DNA from: an uncultured Mycoplasmatota bacterium
GTDB lineage: Bacteria > Bacillota_I > Bacilli_A > RF39 > UBA660
Assembly (NCBI GenBank): GCA_947384645.1
Contig: CANDHX010000006.1
Coordinates: 1 to 16,594, forward strand
DNA length: 16,594 bases
Direction: 5' to 3'
Below, piece after piece: positions 1-7,888 of the stretch; within the stretch, counting starts at the first letter, position 1, and the number at the start of each line of letters is the position of its first letter. The notes beneath the pieces were generated by a model that was not told the origin of the DNA, made no database searches, and saw nothing but the letters and a program-made list of their open reading frames with translations. The position numbers and the translations under genes were made by a program.

Positions 1-148
1 GTCATCCTACCTAAGTTCATTGTTCTTCACCAACACTATTTGACAAAGAACCAAATAAAATCTACCCGGTATAATAATAATTAGAGGATAAAATTTAAAA
101 AAGATAAAAAGAAAGGCAAGTGATACACGATTAGAAGGAAGTGAAATA

Positions 149-838
149 TTGAAAACGGCTAGTTCAAAAGAAAGAATTAGTAAAGAATTTATAACTTGTC
201 GAGTAGATCAAATGTTTAAAACAGTCGTAATCGATGAAAAAAATCCCAAAATATTAGAAGCTTTGCTCTCTTGTATTATAGGAGGTAATCCAAAAATTAA
301 ATCTTGGCCTAGCACTGTCATTACAAATACGACCTCTAAAGAAAAAGCTAAAAATAGGGATCTAGTCGTCATCCTAGACGTAATTTACATCAATTTAGAA
401 GTAGAAACAGGTCTTGGAAAAGTAGTTAGAAGCCAACTGTTTACCTACCATGCATCGATGTGGAAACAAAGCATACTAAAAGGCGAAAAGTACGATACGA
501 AAACTCTCATTTTACAAATAGTTCTCCAGTTTGGTCTGAGTCCCAAAGGACAAGTCATGAGAGAATACAAAATGCAATCGATTGAAGAAAAGACGGGCAA
601 GATAGATACATGGATAGAAAATTTCAAAACGATTGAGGTTAATATGGCAAGACTAAAAAAATTGTGGTATGATAATTCTAATGAAGACATCGAGAAATAC
701 AAATACTTGATGATGCTCGACATGAATAAAGAAGAACTCACGAGTCTTCGAAGAAAAAAGGAGAGTGATGTAATTCACATACTTTATCGGCAAATTCTTC
801 CACTATTTCACTCTAAACCTAACACAAGAAGAGATTAA
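149..838 (+). CDS. Rpn-like PD-(D/E)XK nuclease family transposase-type protein
   Basis: A 229-aa protein resembling the Rpn/PD-(D/E)XK 'recombination-promoting nuclease / putative transposase' family, whose members cut DNA and are thought to promote RecA-independent recombination. The N-terminal segment (about 18-46, including VDQMFKTVV and ILEALLSCIIG) matches the usual family opening. The nuclease core is at 71-86: D71 followed by a beta strand and E84-V-E86, where the family more often has ExQ or ExN. The C-terminal half is charged and helical (coiled-coil-like, about 165-210). The start is TTG at 149; a strong GGAAGTG Shine-Dalgarno lies just upstream, and the first in-frame ATG (residue 22) would cut into the conserved fold. 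It stands alone between non-coding stretches and is followed by a terminator, which suits an independently moving or orphan gene. Family assignment is fairly secure; activity is not shown. Confidence 0.8.
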   Translation: MKTASSKERISKEFITCRVDQMFKTVVIDEKNPKILEALLSCIIGGNPKIKSWPSTVITNTTSKEKAKNRDLVVILDVIYINLEVETGLGKVVRSQLFTYHASMWKQSILKGEKYDTKTLILQIVLQFGLSPKGQVMREYKMQSIEEKTGKIDTWIENFKTIEVNMARLKKLWYDNSNEDIEKYKYLMMLDMNKEELTSLRRKKESDVIHILYRQILPLFHSKPNTRRD

Positions 839-947
839 GTTACTAGGAATATAGTTTTACTAAAATAGACAAAAATTGTATAACCCTAAAATTTTCTAAT
901 GATAATTCGATTTAGAAACAGATAAAACAAACGTTTAAAAATATATT

Positions 948-973
948 AAGAAGCCCTCAGAGGCTTCTTTTTT
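948..973 (+). terminator. Intrinsic terminator after the Rpn-like gene
   Basis: Perfect 8-bp stem AAGAAGCC / GGCTTCTT (948-955 and 962-969) with a 6-nt loop, running into a T tract (968-973). It lies 110 bp past the Rpn-like stop codon and 10 bp before the next promoter, so it separates the two transcription units. Confidence 0.85.
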
Positions 974-982
974 CTAAATGTT

Positions 983-1012
983 TTGACAGATTAATAAAAA
1001 AGTTTGTATAAT
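983..1012 (+). promoter_or_regulatory. Sigma-A-type promoter of the DUF2207 gene
   Basis: Consensus -35 TTGACA (983-988) and consensus -10 TATAAT (1007-1012) with an 18-bp spacer. Predicted transcription starts near 1019, giving a short leader with a Shine-Dalgarno AAGGAAGGA (1026-1034) before the ATG at 1045. Confidence 0.85.
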
Positions 1013-1044
1013 GTTATTGAAAGTAAAGGAAGGAAATTAACATT

Positions 1045-2979
1045 ATGAAAAAGATAACTATGTTCGGCTTATTATTATGTTTAATAATGCCCATAACAAT
1101 ATATGCCAAAGTAGAAAATCCTAAATACAAAATAACAAACGTATATTCATCTATCGAAATTGATATGATAGGAAGTCTACACGTCAAAGAAGCCATAGTT
1201 GTTAAAGGCTCTTTAAACGGATTTAGAAGGGAAATAGAGTACAAAAATAGTGATGCTAATGCATGGAATCCAGGCGATGATATATTCGAAAATACAGCCT
1301 TTTACAATGCAAGAGGAGTATCCTTAAAAAAAGCCTCTGCTAAAAAAATCAAAGAAGAAAACATAGGTTGGAATTTATTAAATGCAACTTATGAAGACTT
1401 TGAAAAAAAAGATGTAGCTATACCGGGAGACGAAAAAACATATACAGTATCGAAAAACAAAAATGGTGAAGAATATAAAATCTTCAACGAAAATAGTTCA
1501 GAATATATGGTTTACTACTTCGACTATTTTATCAACCAAGCAGTAGTTCTCCATAACGATGTAGCAGAATTATACTATACAGTTTTTGAATTAGACGAAG
1601 ATGTCAAAAATTTAAATGTCCAAGTCACTACTCAAGGAAGTTCAAAAAAAGATAACTTTAGAGTTTGGGCACACGGTTCGATGAATGGAAAACTCTCTCC
1701 CATTAAGACGGACGAAGACGAAGAAGAATACGAGGGTGCAATAATAACTATAGATGATTATAAAAAAGAGGACATCGTAGAGATAAGAATGCTTTTTGAT
1801 AAATCCTTGGTATCCTTGATATCAGATGTTTTAAACGAAAGTGAACAAGACGCCTTAGAAAAAATAGAAGAAATCGAGCAAAAAAAATACGCCGAAGCAG
1901 ACAGAGAAAAAAAATACATTAAAACAGTCTTTTACGTCTTTCTAGCCGTTACAGGACTATACATAGTATTCGAAATAATACTTTGGATATATATGTATAA
2001 AAAATACGATAAAGAGTATAAGATAGGGTTTGATGCAAAATACTATAGAGAATTTACTGGAGACTACGAAGTAGAAGTCATCGATTATCTTATGAAAAAA
2101 GATATAACAGTAGATGCCTTAAATGCTTCAATCATGAATTTAATATATAAAAAGAATATATCTATAGAAGAAAATCCAGCCGACAAGAAAAATTTAACCT
2201 TAATATTGCAAAATAGGGACTCAGCAACCGAACAAGAAAAGATATTGTTAGAACTTTTATTCGACCTCATAGGTAAAGAAAACAGAGTAACCCTAAAAGA
2301 GATAGAAAAGTATTCTAAAAAATACGAAACAGCTGAATTATTTGAAAAGAAATATTCCGATTGGAAACTATCTGTCACAAGAGAAGCCAAAAAAGAACAG
2401 TTTTTTGAAGAACATATAACTCCCAAAGCAGTAGGAATTGCATACTTCTTCTTTGGTCTTGTAATTATGGGCTTGATGATTAGTTTTAACGTACAGATAA
2501 TACCTTTCTATATAATCATTTTCATAAGTGGCATCTGTTTTGTAATTTATACTTGCTCATTTAAAAAATGGACTCAAAAGGGAAGAGAACATTACTTGAA
2601 ATGGACTGCCTTCAAACAGTTCTTACTGGACTTCGGTTCTTTTAAAGATAAAGAGATACCCGAAATAGCCTTATGGGATAAGTACTTAGTCTATGCAACT
2701 GTTTTTGGAATAGCTAACCAAGTAGAGAAGGCTATGAATATATATATCACGACTATGGGTGTCGATGAGGCTACATTTACTCCAGGAATATTCTATCACA
2801 GAAACATCTACATCTCAGATACGATAGGAAATTCGATAAGTATGGCCCACACTAACTCAATCTCGACCATTAATATGTCGAATGTAAGTTCTACTATCGG
2901 CGGTGGAAGTGGTTTTGGTGGCGGCTTCGGCGGAGGCGGCGGTAGTGCTGGCGGTGGCGGTGGCGGTGGAGGCTTTTAA
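1045..2979 (+). CDS. DUF2207 domain-containing membrane protein
   Basis: A 644-aa protein of the DUF2207 family, common in Bacillota and of unknown function. A signal peptide covers residues 1-21 (basic start, hydrophobic core, likely cleavage after Y20-A21). An extracytoplasmic domain (about 25-255) follows, then a Lys/Glu-rich helix (265-290), a membrane segment (about 292-317), a cytoplasmic stretch (318-462), a membrane hairpin (about 463-481 and 485-503), and a C-terminal domain ending in a Gly-rich tail (619-644, closing GGGGF). The Gly-rich end is a known hallmark of DUF2207 proteins and supports an intact 3' end. If the signal is cleaved, the odd number of membrane spans puts the tail in the cytoplasm (inference). 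The gene is monocistronic with its own promoter. Nothing in the neighbourhood reveals its role. Confidence 0.88.
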   Translation: MKKITMFGLLLCLIMPITIYAKVENPKYKITNVYSSIEIDMIGSLHVKEAIVVKGSLNGFRREIEYKNSDANAWNPGDDIFENTAFYNARGVSLKKASAKKIKEENIGWNLLNATYEDFEKKDVAIPGDEKTYTVSKNKNGEEYKIFNENSSEYMVYYFDYFINQAVVLHNDVAELYYTVFELDEDVKNLNVQVTTQGSSKKDNFRVWAHGSMNGKLSPIKTDEDEEEYEGAIITIDDYKKEDIVEIRMLFDKSLVSLISDVLNESEQDALEKIEEIEQKKYAEADREKKYIKTVFYVFLAVTGLYIVFEIILWIYMYKKYDKEYKIGFDAKYYREFTGDYEVEVIDYLMKKDITVDALNASIMNLIYKKNISIEENPADKKNLTLILQNRDSATEQEKILLELLFDLIGKENRVTLKEIEKYSKKYETAELFEKKYSDWKLSVTREAKKEQFFEEHITPKAVGIAYFFFGLVIMGLMISFNVQIIPFYIIIFISGICFVIYTCSFKKWTQKGREHYLKWTAFKQFLLDFGSFKDKEIPEIALWDKYLVYATVFGIANQVEKAMNIYITTMGVDEATFTPGIFYHRNIYISDTIGNSISMAHTNSISTINMSNVSSTIGGGSGFGGGFGGGGGSAGGGGGGGGF

Positions 2980-3014
2980 GCCTTAGCCTTTGCTCTTTAA
3001 AACACTAGGAATAG

Positions 3015-3161
3015 ACTTTCGGTTATTTGAACTATGCCAATGTCAATAGTACTGAAGGTGCAGTCGTTCCAGTCATAAATCTCACACCAAATTATTTCAA
3101 AAACCTAATTGGCACAGGAACGATGTCTGACCCTTTTAGAGCTGAAGGCGTTGAACCATAA
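3015..3161 (+). pseudogene. Orphan C-terminal tail of a surface / pilin-like protein
   Basis: Between the in-frame TAG at 3012-3014 and TAA at 3159-3161 lie 48 open codons with protein-like content, including YLNYANVNS, GAVVPVINLTPNYF and GTGTMSDPF. From memory, this pattern (a 'VxPVINL' strand, then a 'GTGTxxDPF/Y' turn near the C-terminus) is the closing part of secreted or prepilin-type surface proteins of gut Bacilli, where the module ends the protein as it does here. There is no plausible start codon with a ribosome binding site, and the stretch before 3015 has stops in this frame, so it reads as the 3' remnant of a lost gene. It sits 35 bp after the DUF2207 stop on the same strand. The family match is from pattern memory only, and the exact left edge is unknown. 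Confidence 0.6.
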
Positions 3162-3177
3162 ACTTTATTAATAAAGT
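3162..3177. repeat. Perfect 16-bp palindrome
   Basis: ACTTTATTAATAAAGT is a perfect dyad with no loop, starting one base before the end of the orphan tail's stop codon. It is too tight for a hairpin terminator and has no T run. It may be an operator, a recombination scar or chance in AT-rich DNA. Confidence 0.4.
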
Positions 3178-3291
3178 CGAAAATTAGATAACTTTGAAAA
3201 ATTAGAAAGGAAAACGTTAAATGACAGAATCGACATAAAAAACTAAAAAACAGATATTTTTAAACTTCTCAAAAATTCCAAAAACTTATCT

Positions 3292-3321
3292 AAAAATACA
3301 TCAATTATGATGTGTTTTTTT
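3292..3321 (+). terminator. Intrinsic terminator upstream of yqeG
   Basis: Stem ACATCA / TGATGT (3298-3303 and 3308-3313) around an ATTA loop, extended by a T-G pair and A-T pairs, and followed by seven T residues (3315-3321). It closes whatever transcription comes through 2980-3290 and lies right before the yqeG promoter. Confidence 0.75.
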
Positions 3322-3329
3322 ATACGACG

Positions 3330-3338
3330 TGCTATAAT
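3330..3338 (+). promoter_or_regulatory. Extended -10 promoter of the yqeG-ymfH operon
   Basis: TGCTATAAT gives a consensus -10 (3333-3338) preceded by the extended TGn element (3330-3332). There is no good -35: the corresponding region falls on the T tract of the upstream terminator. Extended -10 promoters tolerate this. An AGAGGT Shine-Dalgarno precedes the yqeG ATG at 3365. Confidence 0.65.
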
Positions 3339-3364
3339 TATTCTAAGAAAAGAGGTACTCATAT

Positions 3365-3886
3365 ATGTCGCTGTTTTTACCCGATGTTTACCAAAAAAGC
3401 ATATTCTCTATAAACTATGAAAGCTTAAAAAATGCTGGAATTAAGATAATATTATTCGATTTAGATAATACCATAGTTCCAATAAGTGCAACTGAACCGA
3501 ACAAGAGGACTAAGGATTTATTCGACGGACTAAAAAAAATGGGTTTAAAACCTATCATAGTATCCAACAGCGGACAAAAAAGAGTAACTCCATTCAAAGA
3601 AGGACTCTTTGTCGATGCTGCATGCAATAGTCGTAAGCCACTTAAAAGGAAATATAAAAAAATATTAAACATATACGACGTAAAACCTAACGAAGTTGCA
3701 GCAGTTGGAGACCAAATATTAACCGATATTTATGGAGCTAACCGCATGGGTTTCACATCTATTTTGGTAAATCAAATAAGTACTAAAGACTTCCCATGGA
3801 CAAAACTCAATAGATATATAGAAAACAAAATCTTAAATCACTATGCGAAAAGAGGTGTATTTAAGAAGGGGGAATACTATGAATAA
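3365..3886 (+). CDS. yqeG: YqeG-family HAD IIIA-type phosphatase
   Basis: A 173-aa cytosolic HAD-superfamily hydrolase, about the usual length for the family. Motif I is DLDNT (32-36; nucleophile D32, acid/base D34), motif II is S67 in IIVSNS, the motif III lysine is probably K91 in RKP, and motif IV is GDQ with D116 and D121 for Mg2+. There is no large cap domain, typical of subclass III. YqeG proteins are annotated as phosphatases with undefined substrate; their gene is regularly next to yqeH, as in Bacillus subtilis, which suggests a link to ribosome assembly. First gene of the operon; its last 8 bp overlap yqeH, so translation of the two is probably coupled. Confidence 0.93.
   Translation: MSLFLPDVYQKSIFSINYESLKNAGIKIILFDLDNTIVPISATEPNKRTKDLFDGLKKMGLKPIIVSNSGQKRVTPFKEGLFVDAACNSRKPLKRKYKKILNIYDVKPNEVAAVGDQILTDIYGANRMGFTSILVNQISTKDFPWTKLNRYIENKILNHYAKRGVFKKGEYYE
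3866..3873 (+). promoter_or_regulatory. yqeH: Shine-Dalgarno fixing the yqeH start at 3879
   Basis: AAGGGGGA sits 5 nt before ATG 3879. The longer in-frame ATG at 3843 has no such site and would add 12 residues ahead of the conserved first zinc-binding CxxC, so 3879 is chosen. Confidence 0.8.
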
Positions 3887-4838
3887 GATATGTTATGGCT
3901 GTGGAGCGACTCTTCAATCTCTAGATAAAGAAAAAGAAGGCTTCATCATAGAAAAAAAACTAGAAGAAGGCATTTACTGCGAAAGATGCTTTAAAATGAT
4001 CCACTATGGAGAAAAAAAATCTTCTCTCACGCCAAAAAAGACAGAGGACATAATAAAAACGATCAATAAAAATGCCAAATGCGTTTTCTTCATAATCGAC
4101 TTCATTAACATCTTCGACGAAGTAATAGACCTATATAAAAAAATTAAAGTATCTAAAACTCTCATAATATCCAAAAGCGACATCATACCTAAAAACGTAT
4201 CCTTTAATCAGATTAGAAACTATTTAAAAGTAACATACGACGTGAAAGAACCCATTATATTTACTTCGAAAAAGAGCAACTTAAATACTCTATATAAAAA
4301 TCTTTATGAAAAAAAGGAAGTCTATTTTTTAGGACTTACAAATGCCGGCAAGAGCACTTTAATAAATGCCATACTCGATAGAGAGAACTCTAGTATGAAT
4401 AGACTAACAACTTCTTATAAAGAGAATACTACCCAAGATTTCCTAAGGATAAAACTGCCCTTTATTACTTTAATAGACTCGCCTGGATTTAAAATAGATA
4501 ACTTCGAAGTAGATAAGACTTCCAATATAGATGATGAAATCAAACCTATTACCTATCAAAACAAACTAGTCTGCACTTATAACATAGGAAATTTTATAAA
4601 ATTTAAAATAGAAGGAAAGACTTCTTTAATATTCTATTTTAGTAAACACTTAAAAATAGAAAGATTTTACAATAAAGAAATAATTGGTACGACTTTCAAA
4701 TTGGGAGCCAATAAAGACTTAGTCATATGCGGTTTGGGCTTCATCAAAACGACGGAAAAAGTTAACATAACGGTTTCTGAAGATTTGATGAAATACATAA
4801 ATATTAGACCGAGCATTGTAGGGGGAAATTATGAGTAA
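3879..4838 (+). CDS. yqeH: YqeH-type circularly permuted ribosome-assembly GTPase
   Basis: A 319-aa GTPase required in Bacillus for 30S subunit maturation. An N-terminal zinc finger has C5/C8 and C34/C37. The GTPase motifs appear in permuted order: G4 as SKSD (98-101, in place of NKxD), G5-like FTSKKS (128-133), then G1/P-loop GLTNAGKST (152-160) and G3 DSPG (200-203). The C-terminal part (about 225-319), with the GLGFI motif at 285-289, matches the treble-clef/RNA-binding tail of YqeH. It is somewhat shorter than B. subtilis YqeH (about 366 aa). It overlaps yqeG by 8 bp at its start and mutL by 8 bp at its end. In B. subtilis aroE and yhbY follow yqeH; here mutL follows. Confidence 0.93.
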   Translation: MNKICYGCGATLQSLDKEKEGFIIEKKLEEGIYCERCFKMIHYGEKKSSLTPKKTEDIIKTINKNAKCVFFIIDFINIFDEVIDLYKKIKVSKTLIISKSDIIPKNVSFNQIRNYLKVTYDVKEPIIFTSKKSNLNTLYKNLYEKKEVYFLGLTNAGKSTLINAILDRENSSMNRLTTSYKENTTQDFLRIKLPFITLIDSPGFKIDNFEVDKTSNIDDEIKPITYQNKLVCTYNIGNFIKFKIEGKTSLIFYFSKHLKIERFYNKEIIGTTFKLGANKDLVICGLGFIKTTEKVNITVSEDLMKYINIRPSIVGGNYE

Positions 4839-6615
4839 AATTAAGGTTATGAGCGAGCACCTTTCGAATAAAATTGCCGCTGGCGAAGTAATCGAGAGGA
4901 TATCGTCCGTCGTTAAAGAATTAGTCGAAAATGCTATCGATGCCAAAGCTAAAAATATAAAAATAGAATTAAAAGATGCCGGTAAAAGAGAGATACGAGT
5001 GATAGATGACGGTATAGGTATGGACGAAGAAGACGCCATATCTTGTTTTAAAAGACACGCCACATCTAAACTCTATAAAGATGACGACTTATTCTTCATA
5101 AATACTCTTGGATTTAGAGGAGAAGCTCTTCCTTCGATTGCCGCAGTCTCGGAAGTCTCGCTAGAAACCTATAACGGTATCATTGGCACGCTAGTAAGAG
5201 TCAAGGGTGGAGAAATAAAAGAAACAGGCATAGCTCCTTCGAGACAAGGAACGATTATCACAGTAACTAATCTTTTTTACAATACACCGGCTCGCTTAAA
5301 GTATTTAAAAAGTGAGCCTTCAGAGCTCGCCAACGTCACATCTTTTATAGAAAAACTCGCACTATCTAATCCTAGCATCTCGTTCATTTTATCGAATAAT
5401 GGACAAGTAACCGTAAGAACTACGGGAAGTAAAGACCTGCTTAAGACGATACACGAAATATACGGAAAAGAAGTAAGCTCCAACATGATACCACTTAAGG
5501 CTTCCACAGATGACTACGACATATCTGGATACATATCCATGCCCATAATACAGCGAAGCACGAGAAATTTTATGAACACGATTATAAACGGCAGAATAAT
5601 TAAAAACATCGAATTAAATAAAATCATAAACGATGCCTACTACACATATAAACCGGATAACGCATATCCAATCGTCGTGATAAACATCGACACAGACCCG
5701 ACCCTCATCGATGTCAATATCCACCCGTCAAAACAGGACATCAAATTTTCTAAGATGAAAGAGCTACGAGAATTGCTTACTTCTTCGATTAAAGAAGCAC
5801 TATATAGCACGATGCTAATACCTGATGCGATATCTAAAAAAGAAAATAGCGAACGAGATATCCTGCAAGAAGACGATACCATAATGAGCTTATTGCCAAA
5901 GAGTCTTTTCATAAAAGAAGATATGGAAGACGAAACCGAAAGCAAAAACGAACCAGATATGCTCATCACGAGTGATACACTCGATAAAACGAGTACCCAA
6001 GAGTCACTTTTTAAAGAAAAGATAAGGAACGAAGAGATAAAATCTTTAGAACTATACCCAGTAGGTATAGCACTTGGTACTTACATAATAGCCGAAAACG
6101 AAGAAGGGGTCTATCTAATCGACCAACATGCCGCCGTCGAGCGAATAAATTACGAAAAGGTGTTAAAAGGACTCCTTACTAAAGAGTCTATTCCCATGCT
6201 AGTACCAATCACTATAGAATTATCCTCTAGTGAAGTATCGATTATCAAAGAAAAAATGCCTCATTTAAAGGATATGGGCTTTGAAATCGAGGAGTTTGGA
6301 ATAAACACCTTTAAAATCGATGCCCATCCTGTATGGGTTAAAAAGGATAGAGAATATATAACGATTAGAACCGTGTTCGACTTGGTCATCGAAGAAGACG
6401 AGTTTGACCCACTTCGCTTTAACGACAAAGTAGCAGCGACGATTGCCTGTAAAAAAAGTCTCAAAGGCAACATGAGAATAACGCTCGAACTTGCCGACAT
6501 CATCTTAAAAGACTTGGTCAAATGCGATAACCCATATAACTGCCCACACGGCAGACCGACTATAATAAAATTTACTAAATACGATTTAGAAAAAATGTTC
6601 AAAAGGGCGATGTAA
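4831..6615 (+). CDS. mutL: DNA mismatch repair protein MutL (endonuclease type)
   Basis: A 594-aa MutL. The N-terminal GHKL ATPase shows ENAIDA (33-38), DDGIGM (59-64) and GFRGEAL (94-100), followed by the transducer domain with VNIHPSKQDIKF (295-306). After an acidic linker (about 335-405) comes the C-terminal dimerisation/nicking domain with DQHAAVERINYE (431-442), ACKKSLKGN (539-547) and CPHGRP (571-576), the metal-binding endonuclease motifs found in bacteria without MutH. The linker contains QESLF (390-394), which fits the beta-clamp-binding consensus. ERISSVVKEL (22-31) replaces the common ERPASVVKEL. The start follows an AGGGGGA Shine-Dalgarno inside yqeH. mutS is not adjacent; the gene is embedded between yqeH and ymfF. 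Confidence 0.97.
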   Translation: MSKIKVMSEHLSNKIAAGEVIERISSVVKELVENAIDAKAKNIKIELKDAGKREIRVIDDGIGMDEEDAISCFKRHATSKLYKDDDLFFINTLGFRGEALPSIAAVSEVSLETYNGIIGTLVRVKGGEIKETGIAPSRQGTIITVTNLFYNTPARLKYLKSEPSELANVTSFIEKLALSNPSISFILSNNGQVTVRTTGSKDLLKTIHEIYGKEVSSNMIPLKASTDDYDISGYISMPIIQRSTRNFMNTIINGRIIKNIELNKIINDAYYTYKPDNAYPIVVINIDTDPTLIDVNIHPSKQDIKFSKMKELRELLTSSIKEALYSTMLIPDAISKKENSERDILQEDDTIMSLLPKSLFIKEDMEDETESKNEPDMLITSDTLDKTSTQESLFKEKIRNEEIKSLELYPVGIALGTYIIAENEEGVYLIDQHAAVERINYEKVLKGLLTKESIPMLVPITIELSSSEVSIIKEKMPHLKDMGFEIEEFGINTFKIDAHPVWVKKDREYITIRTVFDLVIEEDEFDPLRFNDKVAATIACKKSLKGNMRITLELADIILKDLVKCDNPYNCPHGRPTIIKFTKYDLEKMFKRAM

Positions 6616-6616
6616 A

Positions 6617-7888
6617 ATGAAGATACAAAAAGAAAAAATAAACGGATATGACGTATTCATGTATAAGACTAAAAGATATACTACTATCAACATGCGATTT
6701 TTATTTCAAATGCCATATACCCAAAAAAATATTTATACGTGCGATATATTAGCGGAATACATGTTACATACTTCCAAAAAATATAAGACGAGAAAAGAAA
6801 TCTCTAAAAGAAGAATGGAATTATACTCCATGCACTTTAGTATAAACAATTATAACGTCGGAGAAAAATTGATGGTAGAGGTTTCATACGATTTTTTTGA
6901 CCCCGTACTGGTAAAAGACGATTATCTTAAAGATGCCATAGAATTTGCAGGCGATTTACTATTTGAACCTAATTTTATAGATGGCAATCTCGATAGCCAA
7001 GAGTTGAATAGAAGTCGAGAAAACTTGATTACAAACATCTCGGATTCTTTAGTAAACTCTCGCCAGAGAGCAAGAGATAAAATGTTAAAACTGGCCTTTG
7101 ACGAGACCTACAAAGTAGAAGATTTGTTCAATACTAAAGAAGAAGTATACGAGCTATTCTCGAGCATCAAAGAAAAAGACATCATCGAAATGCACCAAAA
7201 ATTGGTCGACGAATCCCTAGTCGGACTAGTCATAATGGGTAACATAAAAGACGAATACATGGATTATATAAAAGATAAATTCAAGTTTAAAAGCGTACGC
7301 CAATTAGATACGGATTATAAAGAAGCCTTAATAGTAAGCGAGAAGACTCCCTTTTATAATAGAGAAAAAGATAAATCTTCAAGCGAATCGATTCTCAAAT
7401 GTATCTACTCGTGCCCAAAAAATAGCTTTAAAGAAGAATGCACTTATATCATGCTAATAAGGATGATTGGTTCAGTTGGTACCTTGATGCACAAAGTATT
7501 GAGAGAAGAACTAAAACTCGTCTATATGGTTGGACATAGTTATAATAAGAAAGCTAACTACATGACTCTTACTGCCTATATAGACTCTAAAAATGAAAAG
7601 AAAGCTCTAGAAGGATTCGACCTCGTCTTAAAAAGATTGGAAGACGAAGAATTATGTGAGAGTCTTTTAAACCTCGTAAAAGAGCAAAACAAATTTGACG
7701 AATACACATTCGATGAAAACAAAGGTAATCCTTTCTATGAATTATACGATTTATCTTTTGGCTTTGACGTATCTATCAAAAGAAGAAATCGCACCATGTC
7801 GAAAGTCACACCTTCTGACATCAGAAAAATCCTAAAAAAAATAGAGAAGAAGAAAGTATTATTCTATGAAGGAGTTAAAAAAAGATGA
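6617..7888 (+). CDS. ymfF: M16 peptidase-like protein, non-catalytic subunit (YmfF type)
   Basis: A 423-aa protein of the M16 (insulinase/processing-peptidase) fold lacking the zinc motif: where HxxEH should be, the sequence is ILAEYMLHTSKKY (44-56). It keeps the second-domain signature LREELKLVYMV (295-305), with the R296/Y303 pair that the non-catalytic partner of M16 heterodimers contributes to substrate binding. It begins 1 bp after the mutL stop, with AAAAGGG in the mutL 3' end as its Shine-Dalgarno, and overlaps the next gene by 4 bp. This inactive-then-active pair matches B. subtilis ymfF-ymfH, which current annotation links to elongation factor P modification; that link is indirect and the true substrate is unknown. 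The length fits the family. Confidence 0.88.
   Translation: MKIQKEKINGYDVFMYKTKRYTTINMRFLFQMPYTQKNIYTCDILAEYMLHTSKKYKTRKEISKRRMELYSMHFSINNYNVGEKLMVEVSYDFFDPVLVKDDYLKDAIEFAGDLLFEPNFIDGNLDSQELNRSRENLITNISDSLVNSRQRARDKMLKLAFDETYKVEDLFNTKEEVYELFSSIKEKDIIEMHQKLVDESLVGLVIMGNIKDEYMDYIKDKFKFKSVRQLDTDYKEALIVSEKTPFYNREKDKSSSESILKCIYSCPKNSFKEECTYIMLIRMIGSVGTLMHKVLREELKLVYMVGHSYNKKANYMTLTAYIDSKNEKKALEGFDLVLKRLEDEELCESLLNLVKEQNKFDEYTFDENKGNPFYELYDLSFGFDVSIKRRNRTMSKVTPSDIRKILKKIEKKKVLFYEGVKKR

Noticed and set aside
40..75. TTGACA (40-45) and TATAAT (70-75) as the promoter of the Rpn-like gene
   Set aside because: The spacer is 24 bp, far outside the 16-19 bp tolerated by sigma-A. The -10 may work alone or with an activator, but I cannot support a promoter call.
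1..84. Open plus-strand frame from base 1 to a TAG at 82-84 as the end of an upstream gene
   Set aside because: Only 27 codons, no recognisable motif and no terminator after it; AT-rich DNA gives such frames by chance.
445..741. Minus-strand frame inside the Rpn-like gene, and the similar Ser/Leu/Ile-rich minus frames opposite DUF2207, mutL, ymfH and yqeG
   Set aside because: The Ser/Leu/Ile/Phe-rich composition is what the complement of Lys/Glu-rich coding DNA produces; none has start signals or known motifs.
2971..2982. GGCT-TTTA-AGCC as a terminator of the DUF2207 gene
   Set aside because: Only a 4-5 bp stem with no T run after it.
3843..3878. Upstream ATG start for yqeH adding 12 residues
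   Set aside because: No Shine-Dalgarno and not conserved in the family; ATG 3879 has AAGGGGGA at ideal spacing.
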